Assembly: GCA_036346225.1 (NCBI GenBank)
Contig: JARFIW010001364.1
Location: 1,240,001-1,304,000, forward strand
Direction of reading: 5' to 3'
Source of the DNA: Platerodrilus igneus
Taxonomy: Eukaryota > Arthropoda > Insecta > Coleoptera > Lycidae
Length of the DNA: 64,000 nt
Under the pieces are notes generated by a model. The model was given only the letters and a program-made list of their open reading frames with translations. It had not been told where the DNA came from and did no database searches. Shown here in pieces: positions 53,271 to 63,829 of the stretch. The translations under genes were made by a program, and so were the position numbers. Within the stretch, counting starts at the first letter, position 1; each line of letters opens with the position of its first letter.

Positions 53271-54510
53271 ATGATCCGAAAAGTTTCTAATTCTGTTAAA
53301 CATTATCCTTCCTGGTTCGTGGTGAACAATATCCTTTTCCGTCGTCACAAAACTTCTATCGCAGCCAATTCTCTGGACGACTGGAAAATCGTCGTACCCT
53401 TTGAACAGCGTAAAAATCTGATATCCCTCCATCACGATCCCCCTACTACCACTCATTGTGGCGTGACCAAAACTTCTGCTCGTCTCCTTCAAAAATATTA
53501 CTGGCCCTGTCTCAGAGCTGACGTCGCTCGTTACATCCGAAGTTCTCCAATTTGTGCTGCTCACAAAGTTGAACAGTTATCTCTTCCTGGTTTAGTCGCT
53601 CCTAGGGCCAAACCATCCTCTCACTGGCAAGTCCTTTCCTGCGACATAGTAGGTCCTCTCCCTCTTTCCACTCGTGGTCACTCTTATATTCTTGTAGGGG
53701 CTGATTATTTTACTAAGTTCTCTCTTTTCTTTCCTCTACGTACAACCACTGCACAGTCCATCACCTAAGTCCTTGAAGATCAAGTCTTCCATATTTCCTC
53801 TGTCCCGCAATACCTTATCACAGATAACGGTGTGCAATTCCGTAGCCATCACCTTGCCTCTTTGTGTGCTCGTTATCACTCCAAAATCCTTTTCATCGCC
53901 CGCTACCATCCCCAAGCCAATTCTGCTGAACGTGTTAACCGCTTCCTTAACACCATGCTTGCTTCCTACATGCGCGACGACCGTCATTGGGATGTGAATC
54001 TTCCAAAATTTTAGTGCAATCCGCACCTCCAAACACGAAATCATAGGCTGGATTCCGTTTTTCGCTCAATTTGGTCATGAGCATATCCTTTCCGGCGATT
54101 ATTTCAGGCAGCTGTCCGAAATAAACAACATACATATTCCTAACCCCGAGCATCCTTCACCAGAACCGGAACATTTTAAAACTATCCGTTCCCACATTCT
54201 CAAAAAACTCTATGCCAGTTATCGGAAAATTTACAGCCGTTATAACCTCCGCCGCCGACCTGTCTCTTATCAACTACGCGATTCCATTTGGCGTCGCAAT
54301 TTCGCTCTGTCCGACGCTTCACGTCATTTTAACGCTAAACTTGCTCCTAGATTCATCGGTTCTTTTCCCACTTGTAAAGTCGTTTCTTCCTGGATCTATA
54401 AACTTACTGATCCTTCTGGTCACAAATCGATTTGGTATGTTAAAAATCTGAAACTTGCCCATCCGGACCATCCTAACGCCCCCGATCTCGCTCTATTTTT
54501 CTTCTAACGG
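53271..54510 (+). pseudogene. pol: Gy6 integrase
   Basis: Zinc finger: LHHDPPTTTHCGV..YYWPCLRADV..SSPICAAHK, where the first Cys of the pair has become Ser. Core: VLSCDIVGPLPLSTRGHSYI, ITDNGVQF and HPQANSAERVNRFLNTML keep the D, D and E. C-terminus: LRRRPVSYQLRDSIWRRNFA, HFNAKLAPRFIGSFPTCKVV (GPY/F-type). Stops at 53766 and 54012 and later shifts break it. Confidence 0.87.
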
Positions 54511-54639
54511 CGTAAACGCCTTAAGCCCAATATCTAGTGCCCCAGATTCTTAAGCCGACTTTGCTCTTTAGGTTTTGATTTCTAGACTTTAAGTTTTCTT
54601 TTTATTTAGTTCCTTGTTTGCTGGATTTTCTTTCTTTTT

Positions 54640-55196
54640 CCTTTCCTTGCACCTGTGTGGGCCCGGGAATAGAATAGTCCCACGGTACGACTGCCTGTCG
54701 TAGGAGGCGATTACAGCCTTTCAACACATACACACACACGCACACACACACACTTTATACACATCCAATCTATGCCCACACACTTCATACACACATACAC
54801 CTACACACTCTATAAACACACAGTTCTACTTGGTTCTCCTTTCTTTCGTTTTTTCCTTGTACTCCTTGCACCCGTGTGGGTCCGGGAATAGAATAGCCCC
54901 ATGGTACAACCTGCCTGTCGTAACAGGCGACTACAGTGGTCCAACACATACACACACCCACACACTTTATACACGTCCAATCCATACCCACACACATCAT
55001 ACACACACACACACACACACATACACCCACACACTTCATAAACACACAGTTCTACTTGGTTCTCCTTTCCTTCATTTTCTCATTGTACTCCTTGCACCAC
55101 GTGTGGGTCCGGGAATAGAATAGCCCCATGGTATGACCTGCCTGTCGTAAGAAACGGCTAAAGCGGTCTAAAACATACACACACACACACACACAC

Positions 55197-55229
<33 letters not shown>

Positions 55230-55370
55230 CACGTACATACACCTATTCCCAACACATACACGCACCCTTTCACACACATCCACATGCACACTCACATACT
55301 CATACATCAACACACCCACACATACACACTCACATGCACGCACACACACACATACTCATTCATAACTACA
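54640..55370. repeat. AC-rich satellite with a conserved core, three units
   Basis: A core of about 95 bp (CCTTGCACC..GTGTGGG, CCGGGAATAGAATAG, CCCA.GGTA, CTGCCTGTCGTA) occurs near 54640, 54859 and 55086 (periods about 219 and 227 bp), separated by CACACA/TACACA-rich spacers. The core holds a possible hairpin GCCTGT-CGTA-ACAGGC (best in unit 2). The final spacer runs as CA-repeat to about 55355. Confidence 0.85.
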
Positions 55371-57138
55371 CTGGAATTTGGTTTGATTTTCTTTTTGTAC
55401 TGTTTTTTTGTTTGGTTTTGGAAACGGGGTTTGTCTTCTTCGTGTAGTTTTGATGCTGCTATAATATGGGTTTTGTCTGCATTAGTTTACTTTTCTGTTA
55501 CTTTGGATACACTTTCCTTTCCCTATCCTTTTGTAGGTCTTTTTTGCTGTCGGTTCCTATACCGATTGGATTTCGTCCATGCGCTCCTGTGGTAGGTGCT
55601 TTCTAGTCCGTTTTTCTTTTCTTCGGAAACTACGACTTAGTCGACTTTAGGACTAACTAGCATTTCTTTACTTTGGTTCTTCGATTGTTGTGATTCCTGG
55701 TTACCACAGTTTGTAGTACATCGTTTCTTTACCACCGCTTTTCCCATTTTTCTCTCGTTTTCCCTTGTTGCTCCTTTGCATACTTGAGGCTTGACCGTTG
55801 GGTGGTTTTCTTTTTTTTTGAGTGTCTTTCTTTTTTTTGGTTTCTTTTGTTTTCGTAACGAATTTTCTTTTAGTTTTAAAGCGAATTTTTTTTGTTGTTT
55901 TGGTTTTTTGTTTTGTTTGATACTACCCACTCTTGTACTTTTGCTGTCCTACCCCGACCTTTTAATTTTACGGGGGGGACTTGTTTCGTTCATTTTCGGC
56001 GGTATTCAGTTATTTCATTTACATCGATTTCGTTTCTACATTTTCATACGTCGACAACATCCTGTTTACTATAAGTACGCTTCCTACTAATTTGCATTTT
56101 AAACTTATTTTTTTCGAAATGTAAAGTTTTTGCTAAAATTAAATAGTCAATACCTTGTTTTAGGTATCCGTTAACTTGTTATACATTACGACCGCGTATA
56201 ATTGATTCTTATGTGATTTCCATCTTAAGACTCATTGAAATGAGCTATTGAACTCTCCGATAAAACCGTGTTTTCTAGTTTTCTAATCTCGTTTGATAAC
56301 GCCAATATTACTTTGACCTCTAGTTATTAGTTAAACGAATTAATATTCACTTTCTTTTCTGAATTTTCAAAAAGTACTCGTGATTGTTAGATTTTTCGTT
56401 CCCGTTTTTATGGAATTTTACTGCGTAGTAAGTAATTGTGGTTTTACAAACATGTACGTTTCGGCGGCACTAAATTAATTTACCTGTAATTATTCTAGCT
56501 TCCTCCGGTGGGCCTAAGGATCAGTTCGAATCATCGCTCCTGTTGGCACGAGAGAACACGCACATGGCGTGATTCCGCACACAGTTGATCCACTCCGTCC
56601 TTAGAGACGGAAGCCAGCCTACAACTTGGACGTGGGTAAGTCTTTAGCCCAAATTCTTTTTTGGTTCTTTGTTGGCACAGTTTTTGGGAAAGGTTTACAT
56701 CCACATGTTTATTGGGTTCGACTCGAAGCCCACACTTGGTAGTTGTGATCATGAGCATCGTTAGGTGAGATGGTACTTATCATTAATATTGTGTGTACTG
56801 TGATCATCATACATCCGTAATGGTATACTTATAGTGGCAATGTCTACAAGGAGAGGGTTTCCATTTTTTTGTGCTTACAAATTTTTGATATTAATTTTCA
56901 ATTTAACACCCAAACTACTTAATGTCTACAAGGGGAGGGTTTCTCTTTTTTTTGTATTTTTTTGGGGTTGTAAAATTTTGTTAATTAAGGTGTAGTGCTA
57001 ATGATTTTTTTATATGCTTAATTGTTGTATTTAAGATAATGATTTAGAGCTGTTGTCTTTAGGGTCGTAATTCTTAGTTCTTTTTTTTTGTAATTAATGT
57101 GGGGGGGGGAGGCTAAAAACGGCAGTTTGCCATTTTAA

Positions 57139-57140
<2 letters not shown>
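55371..57140. other. T-rich non-coding stretch
   Basis: Pyrimidine-rich on the plus strand from 55380 to 55970 with no recognisable protein. A G-run (ACGGGGGGGA at 55969-55978) could be a polypurine tract of Gy6, but no LTR pair confirms it. The block AATGTCTACAAGG followed by GAGGGTTT is duplicated 82 bp apart (56839, 56921). A run of nine G lies near 57101. Confidence 0.5.

Positions 57141-57179
<39 letters not shown>
57141..57179. repeat. (TA)n tract at left end of the Penelope-like element
   Basis: About 39 bp of alternating AT. Confidence 0.95.
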
Positions 57180-57180
<1 letters not shown>

Positions 57181-57182
<2 letters not shown>

Positions 57183-58067
57183 GTTCGTGTAGATAACGAC
57201 CAAGAATTTAATTATAATAAATGGAATAACGGGTTTATTGGTCCAATCTTTTAAAACAAACTCTTTGTTTTTTCGCCAAGCTTTTGATTTATTTTTTAAA
57301 TCTTCATCAGGGTCCTATATAAGAGAAGTTACGAACATCAACTATACTAAGAAATTACAAATACTTACAAAACATGAGTACTAAATTGTTTATAAATAAA
57401 TAAATATACATTTAGCAGATTTAGGGTTTAGCTGGCACATTTATAGTACAACACTATAATTCCTACATTTAAAATATTTAAACAAACATTTAACGGCCAT
57501 CATTAAAGTAAAACAAGTGTATGTTAGACACATTTGTCACAGAATAATTTATCACGTACCAGCTCAACATGAACCAGGCCTATTGTATAATTGAGACAAC
57601 AGATAAACGTGGGAAATCCAATCGAATGAGGATGGATAGGCACTAGTTACATTGCACTGGTTCATTAGATCCAACACGCTCTTTAAACAATTAATGAAAA
57701 CCAACAAAAGAAAAACTATAACGATTAATATACTACCCAGTCACTCACGTTGATCAAGTCGAATTATTGTTACTGTTGTTGAGGATTCTAAAATTTAACA
57801 AATATGAATATATAGAGTTTAAATTATTCGTATCAGACTTAAAATTAAGGACATCTTTAGATGTATTAATGTGAGCAATTTCTAGGAAAGTCTGCCTTTG
57901 TACCTGACTTCTTTGTCTAAAATAGTTACCTCTCCAAATTTAGGTATGTGACAATTTTGTTTGGTATGGAGCGTTAAAGCACAGGAATTTTTAGAAATTT
58001 TACAGTCACTTTTATGCTGAACAATTCTATTCCGCAGCCATTGTGAGGTGTGGCCTATGTAGATTTG
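57181..58067. repeat. Left inverted arm of the Penelope-like element
   Basis: From TTGTTCGTGTAGATAACGAC to CCTATGTAGATTTGG. Inverse of 60013-60903 with scattered substitutions. It holds the 3' UTR, the end of the endonuclease ORF and a hammerhead-like core. Confidence 0.88.
57282..57310 (-). ncRNA. Hammerhead-like core in the left Penelope arm
   Basis: Minus strand: CTGATGA (57310-57304), a 5-bp stem II GATTT/AAATC, then AAAA where GAAA is expected. The right arm has the complementary damage. Penelope-like elements are known to carry hammerhead ribozymes in their pseudo-LTRs. Confidence 0.6.
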
Positions 58068-58667
58068 GTTACAATCTCCACATAGAATGGAGTACACTAC
58101 ATTAGAATTGTTCAGCATTGGAGTTCTGTCTGTTAATTTGGAGAAAAGTGTTCCTACCGTAAATGGATTATACCGAGCCATAGTGATAGACCGATCTGCT
58201 AATATATTAACTATTTTATTAGTTAGGTTTTTGACTAGAGGAAGTTTTTTGAAGATTGTGTTTTGTGTTTGGATAGTCACTTTTTTTGTTATGTTATTGG
58301 AATGAAAAATCAGTTTATTTATTAGTGGTTTTGGGTACCCATTGTTTATCATTATTTTAGCTAATATATTAAAAAATTTTAAATGAAACGAAGAATGTGA
58401 CACATGTTTTATTCTATTTTTTAAATTAATAATTACATTTATTTGTTGGTGGATACTATGATTTGAGTGGAAGTTAATATATCTACCAGAATTTGTTGGT
58501 TTCCTGTACCAATCTAATATAATAGTGTTATCACTGTTTCTAATGACTTTCATATCTAAATAGGAAATGCTACAGTCTTGTTCCTGTTCCAATGTAAACT
58601 GTATATGTTCATTAAATTTATTAAAAAGTTCTAAAACAATATTAACTTCGTTGGTAGGTACAAGCAA
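57882..58667 (-). pseudogene. Penelope-like linker and GIY-YIG endonuclease
   Basis: LFNKFNEHIQFTLEQEQDCS and ISYLDMKVIRNSDNTIILDW are the RT thumb/linker. The GIY-YIG domain reads NNSNVVYSILCGDCNQIYIG, HTSQWLRNRIVQHKSDCK with the catalytic Arg, then a His/Cys pair (LHTKQNCHIPKFGEV). A one-base deletion near 57884 causes the stop; the same region in the right arm (60007-60360) reads on. This enzyme nicks the target DNA. Confidence 0.9.
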
Positions 58668-60033
58668 ATTACATCATCAACAAATTTCTTGATAAAGGCT
58701 GGCGGTGTGGGCAATAAAAGGATAACATTATCAAATAAAAAATCCATAACTATGGTAGCAATAATAGGGCTGAGGGGAGACCCCATCGGTTTTCCAAAAA
58801 TTTGGAGGTAAAATTTACTATTGAACGAGAAGTAAGTATTGTGAAAAATAAAATTTAAAGTTTCTAAGAACAAATCTAGAGTAAAATTACAATTAATCTC
58901 AATCTGGTCCCACTTCTGTATCATAATGTGTCTTACCAAATCAATCAGGATACTGGTAAACAGGGACACAACATCCAATGAAATAAGTACAAATCCCACT
59001 GGAATCACTGTACCTTGAAAATCTTTCGCAAAGCTCAGGGAGTCTTTAACGTTATAAATATTAGTATTATGAAAGGATTTGGTAAGAATCTCTGCTATAT
59101 AACTCGACAATTTATGCGTGGGAGTATTGATAGATGCTACAATTGGTCTTAAAGGTAAGTTGTTTTTGTGCAGCTTAGGTAAGCCATAAAATTTTGGTGC
59201 TACCGAGTTATTTATAATTAGTTTCTTTTTTGTTTCAGTTTCAAAACAATTATTATTATGAAGTCTTTTGACCAAATCGTTATTGTTTTTTTGGATAGTG
59301 AAAGTGAGATCACGTTTTAGTGGTTTATAGAATTTTTTGTCATTTACTAATTCAGTGCCTTTACTAATGTATTGTGTTTTATACATGATCACTGTCGTTG
59401 AACCTTTATCCGCCATTGTTACTACAATGTCAAGATTATTTTTTAAGAATTGAGTGCACTTTTTAACAGATATATCCATCATTCCTTGTGGTTTCCTGCG
59501 ATTTCTTAAGAAATTCGTGGTTACATTAGTTACCCTAGCTCTCTGAATATCGTTTTTATTATTCTGTGGTAGTACATCGATTACTGATTCCACATCAACT
59601 AACAATTTATTTATGTTTAGGTTTCTAGAATTACAACTTATAGCAAATTTTGGCCCTAATGATAATAGATTCTCAACATCTTTAGGAATAGTCTGATTTG
59701 TTAAATTGACTAACCAATTTTCATTGTGATTTGTTAGTTTAGTCTGGTGGGTTTCTGTTTTTAACTTGTCAAATTTGTTTATATTATTATTTTTCACAAA
59801 GGCAAACCTTCGTTGAAAAGTTTTACTAACTCTGAAAAATTATTAAAAACTTCTATAGGTAGTATATTAATCAGTGATTGTTTAATGTTATTAATTGATA
59901 TATGTAATTGTTGTATTTCATAAATGGTTATTTTAATTTCAAAGTTTAAAATCTTAGTGATTATCCTATTATTAAAATTCAAAATCTTATTTTGTAAATT
60001 CCAACCTTGAGTATCCAAATCTACATAGGCCAC
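58631..60033 (-). pseudogene. Penelope-like reverse transcriptase
   Basis: The N-terminal part at 60033-59794 (LINILPIEVFNNFSELVKLF) is predicted helical. The RT starts at 59797: NLTNQTIPKDVENLLSLGPK and VVTMADKGSTTVIMYKTQY are typical Penelope blocks. PKFYGLPKLHKNNLPLRPIV, VLISLDVVSLFTSILIDLVR (first Asp), GKPMGSPLSPIIATIVMDFL and FVDDVICL (catalytic x-V-D-D) follow. A single-base shift at about 58640 separates it from the endonuclease frame. Confidence 0.9.
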
Positions 60034-60900
60034 ACCTCACAATGGCTGCGGAGTAGAATTGTTCAGCATAAAAGTGACTGTAAAATTTCTAAAAATTCCT
60101 GTGCTTTAGCGCTCCATACCAAACAAACTTGTCACATACCTAAATTTGGAGAAGTAACTATTTTAGACAAAGAAATCAGGTACAAAGACAGACTTTTCCT
60201 AGAAATGACTCACATTAATACATCTAAAGATGTCCTTAATTTTAAGTCTAATACGAATAATTTTAACTCTATATATTCATATTTGTTAAATTATAGAATC
60301 CCCAACAACAGTAACAATAATTCGACATTGATCAACGCGAGTGACTGGGTAGTAGATTAATCCTTATAGTTTTTCTTTTGTTGGTTTTCATTAATTGTTT
60401 AAAGGGCGTGTCGGATCTAATGAACCAGTGCAATGTAACTAGTGCCTATCCATCCTCATTTGATTGGATTTCCCACGTTTATCTGTTGTCCCATTTATAC
60501 ATAGGCCTAGTTCATGTTGAACTGGTACGTGATAAATTATTCTGTGACAAATGTGTCTAACATACACTTGTTTTACTTTAATGATGACCGTTAAATGTTT
60601 GTTTAAATATTTTAAATGTAGGAATTATAGTGTTGTACTATAAATGTGTCAGCTAAACCCTAAATCTGCTAAATGTATATTTATTTATTCATAAACAATT
60701 TAGTACTCATGTTTTGTAAGTATTTGTAATTTCTTAGTATAGTTGATGTTCGTAACTTCTCTTATATAGGACCCTGATAAAGATTTAAAAAATAAATCGA
60801 AAGCTTGGCGAAAAACAAAGAGTTTGTTTTAAAAGATTGGACCAATAAACCCGTTATTGCATTTATTATAAATAAATCCTTGGTCGTTATCTACACGAAC

Positions 60901-60903
<3 letters not shown>
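60013..60903. repeat. Right inverted arm of the Penelope-like element
   Basis: Carries a plus-strand copy of the GIY-YIG end (60016-60360, IYIGHTSQWLRSRIVQHKSD to NASDWVVD) and the 3' UTR, ending in GTCGTTATCTACACGAACAA. Confidence 0.88.
60774..60802 (+). ncRNA. Hammerhead-like core in the right Penelope arm
   Basis: CTGATAA (60774-60780; one change from CTGATGA), stem II GATTT/AAATC (60782-60798) and an intact GAAA (60799-60802). Confidence 0.6.

Positions 60904-60943
<40 letters not shown>
60904..60943. repeat. (TA)n tract between the Penelope-like and tRNA-like elements
   Basis: About 40 bp of alternating AT. Confidence 0.95.
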
Positions 60944-60950
<7 letters not shown>

Positions 60951-61095
60951 ATATTTTAGATAGTTAATTACACAAGATAAGTTGATAAATACTATAGTAT
61001 TACAGTGAATAAGATGAAATAATAACTTAGACTTTTATGCAAAGCCCAAATGATCATTTCAAATCGAGCTAGTAACCGAAAGATAAAAAATATAA

Positions 61096-61169
61096 AGTCT
61101 TGGACAAGACTTGAACTTGTATCCTGGTTTTGCCGGAACCATGCGTTTACCAATTACGCCACCGAGACC
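61096..61169 (-). ncRNA. tRNA-like module, copy 1
   Basis: 74 nt on the minus strand fold as a cloverleaf: acceptor GGTCTCGG/CCAAGACT (one mismatch, one G-T), D-arm GGCGTAATTGGTAAACGC, anticodon arm TGGTT-CCGGCAA-AACCA, T-arm ACAAG-TTCAAGT-CTTGT. The loop has C at position 33 instead of the universal U and would give anticodon GGC, so it is probably a tRNA-derived module, not a working tRNA. Confidence 0.65.
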
Positions 61170-61272
61170 GATGACACAATTGGGAAATTTACAAATTTAA
61201 ATCGTGTACAACAACTATACATAATAATTATTTATGGTTCCGGGTTGGGACCGTGTCATTTTGTAAATTAAG

Positions 61273-61318
61273 GTCGACGTTTCGCCCACTTTTGTAAGGG
61301 GCTTCATCAGGACAACAA
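61273..61318 (-). ncRNA. Hammerhead ribozyme candidate
   Basis: Minus strand, in order: stem I strand ending GTC (near 61311-61313), CTGATGA (61310-61304), stem II GCCC/GGGC with a 12-base loop, GAAAC (61283-61279) and GTC (61278-61276), then GAC that pairs back with the first GTC. TTTTGT upstream can pair with ACAAAA downstream to extend stem I. All conserved core bases are present; stem III is minimal, as in Penelope-type hammerheads. Confidence 0.7.
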
Positions 61319-61732
61319 AATAATTTTTTTTTTAATTATATAAAAAGAAGAATGATAATATTAAATGGACAAGTTACAGTGTAAAGAGAAGAGTTACTCC
61401 TGAACTAGCAGACTCACTAGCCCATTCATAGCCAAAAGGTGTCTTGTGGCGAAGTTACTGCATAAAAGTCTAAGTTATTATTTCATCTTATTCACTGTAA
61501 AACTATAGTATTTATCAACTTACCTTGTGTAATTAACTATCTAAAATATTTATATATTTGGTATTTGGCTTATAGCCTAATTTCGAGCGTGGTTTCCTGT
61601 CTACAACTGACATAATCCAAGGATTGACAATGTCAGATATGATTGACAAAAAGGTCAAACGTAATTGAAACTTAGGTTTTTGTATAGTTGCTGTACACGA
61701 TTTAAATTTGTAAATTTCCCAATTGTGTCATC

Positions 61733-61806
61733 GGTCTCGGTGGCGTAATTGGTAAACGCATGGTTCCGTCAAAACCAGGATACAGGTTCAAGTCCTGTCC
61801 AAGACC
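61733..61806 (+). ncRNA. tRNA-like module, copy 2
   Basis: Inverted copy of 61096-61169. Acceptor GGTCTCG/CAAGACC (one C-A mismatch), D-arm GGCGTAATTGGTAAACGC, anticodon loop CCGTCAA (anticodon GTC, C33), T-arm ACAGG-TTCAAGT-CCTGT. The T-arm has compensatory changes versus copy 1. Confidence 0.65.
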
Positions 61807-61893
61807 TTATATTTTCTATCTTTCGGATACTAGCTGGATTTGAAATGATCATTTGGGCTTTGCATAAAAGTCTAAGTTATTATTTCATCTTAT

Positions 61894-61898
<5 letters not shown>

Positions 61899-61938
<40 letters not shown>
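61899..61938. repeat. (TA)n tract
   Basis: About 40 bp of alternating AT at the right side of the composite element. Confidence 0.95.
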
Positions 61939-61940
<2 letters not shown>

Positions 61941-63784
61941 AATATATATAAATATATGTAAATATATTGTTATGAACTCCCTCCGGGAACTAACAGGATT
62001 TTATCGGATATCGACCTTGTGTCGACCAATAACAAAACTTGATATGATAACGCCTTCTTTGATATCAATGGTGTATTCTACTTGACTCCTCCTCTCTGAT
62101 TAAATTATCAAATTACAGTCCCATAAATTTTATCATTTGGACTCGACTAACTTTTATCTTAAATTATAGAATGAAGTTAATGCAATTCCATATAATGAAA
62201 ACAAATATTATGTACAGGTTTCTGAAAATTATTAAAATACACTTTTCAATTAATTAATGTTGTAAATCTCATTTATCTCAAAAATCATATGCTATTCAAT
62301 CAATCTAAAGTCACCAAAAAACCTATTGTTTTTATAAAGAGAACCCTGGAACGTTCAAAACCCCTTCATCATTTAACGCACTTTCTACATATGCAAGTTC
62401 GTTGTTTTGTTGACTTCATCACATTAATTTATATTAAATAAGCAAATTCAATATTCAATATTTAAATTCAAATAGAAAAATAATGTCTTAAAACTAAAAA
62501 TCTAACCTGGTCTGTTTTCTTCGTTATTCCCTTCTCGCAACCGACGCATCCATTATCAACTAATATTTTCCATGCATTATACCATCCATTTGGATCAAAA
62601 TTATTCTCCACCAATTCAGAATTATTATATACCCATTTAAAATATTGTCTATCCATACGCTTGAACCATTGCATTTAAATTATTGTCATCACCCTCTGGA
62701 CTACCATTATTAAACTTAGACTTATGCACCCCAAATTATTGTCGTCTTATTTAGACTTATTACTTCTTCTCACCAGACTCAAAATTTATTCTCATCAATT
62801 TTTCTCACCGGACTTAGAATATTTTCATCCGCCTCCAACTTAGAGCCCTATTATTATTATGTTTTAGTTTAAACAAATTCCCCAAAATCTACTTACGTTT
62901 AATCGGCAATAGTATTTTCATCTTCGTCGCACTTAAACAATTTTCACTTTTAAATTATTCTTACATGTTGCACTTATGTTCAAAGTGACGCACCTTGGCC
63001 TTTGTTGAGTTGAGAACTGACTTCGTTATCACTGTCGCTGTTGATATATACTTAATATCCCACCTCGTCTGTGGGCATGGCCTACAAGCCCGTCGCTAAT
63101 TTTAACCAATCAAGTCTTTGCATTTAAAGTAGTTTCTGATGTAACATTCTCTGCCTTCAAGTAATTGTTGTTTGCTCGCAGCTGCCTCGTTATCAGACAT
63201 GCGGTGTTTTGAGCAATATAATCGCTTTTCCATGTTGTACACAAACAACTGATGCAATTCGACTTTCAATTTTCATATCTGCTTCTTTATTTACGCAATT
63301 TTTAATCGCCTTTCTTTATCAAAATTGTTAATTATCTGTACGCACTCACGCTATGCTTCTTGAAGCTTTATTTGTTATCTTCGTATTATCATAACTGTTT
63401 GGAATTCTTTTGCTTGCGTGTTTAATTACACTTTATTGCGCTTAGTTATAAATACGCGCGCTTCTACTGAAAAATATCGTTATTTGCATTACCTGAATTA
63501 ACTAAAACTCTATCTACAGAGTGTTAAATATTCGTTATCTACTAAATGCATGTATTACTTACTTCTATGCTAACTATGCGTCTTCTTGTCCTAAGATGTG
63601 TCTATTTGCGTCGCTTAAAACTACTATATTTTATATACAGGGTGTTGACTGCTTACTATTTACAAACTATCCCAATTACTCAATTTTCTATTAAATAAAT
63701 GCAGTTTTCTGCTTCCTATTATAATTTCTAATTCCTGCATGACCTTTGCTATAAAATACACCCTTAAACAACCCCTTATCACAG

Positions 63785-63786
<2 letters not shown>
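61939..63786. other. Mostly non-coding stretch
   Basis: AT-rich. A minus-strand frame at 62674-62468 reads WFKRMDRQYFKWVYNNSELV and DNGCVGCEKGITKKTDQ and ends near a possible splice donor (CAGGTTAGA); I do not recognise it. TGTTATGAACTCCC at 61969 looks like an LTR start but no partner was found. Confidence 0.35.

Positions 63787-63826
<40 letters not shown>
63787..63826. repeat. (TA)n tract
   Basis: About 40 bp of alternating AT. No element boundary was recognised here. Confidence 0.95.

Positions 63827-63829
<3 letters not shown>

Larger units (their letters stand above)
51286..54510 (+). mobile_element. Gy6: C-rich gypsy element, 5'-truncated
   Basis: Gag knuckle (near 51300), protease, RT, RNase H and integrase follow on the plus strand in broken frames. 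The protein type is that of Gy4, but codons are C-rich. It starts at the cut end of the Gy5 LTR. Neither LTR was identified with certainty. A 230-bp insertion interrupts the RT. Confidence 0.85.
57181..60903 (-). mobile_element. Penelope-like retroelement with inverted arms
   Basis: The minus strand encodes a Penelope-type RT (59797 to about 58640) and a GIY-YIG endonuclease (58667-57882). The last 890 bp or so (57181-58067) recur inverted at 60013-60903, so the element is bounded by large inverted arms as reported for Penelope-like pseudo-LTRs. Each end meets a (TA)n tract. The coding frame has single-base breaks, so it is inactive but recent enough that arms align easily. Confidence 0.9.
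60946..61898. mobile_element. Composite non-autonomous element with tRNA-like modules and a hammerhead
   Basis: A 93-bp block at 60950-61040 is inverted at 61463-61555 and its outer end recurs at 61861-61895. A second block with a tRNA-like fold (61035-61215) is inverted at 61685-61865. The middle (61260-61320) carries a minus-strand hammerhead core. (TA)n tracts lie on both sides, as for the Penelope-like element. No protein is encoded. I infer a short element that uses a Penelope-type machinery. Confidence 0.65.

Noticed and set aside
54785..55595. Cys/Val- or Thr/His-rich open frames
   Set aside because: They are translations of CA/GT repeats in the satellite.
57882..60360. Two separate GIY-YIG genes facing each other
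   Set aside because: The plus-strand frame at 60007-60360 is only the inverted-arm copy of the Penelope-like 3' end, not a second gene.
61969..62100. LTR start TGTTATGAACTCCC
   Set aside because: No matching second copy, PBS or PPT found in the window.
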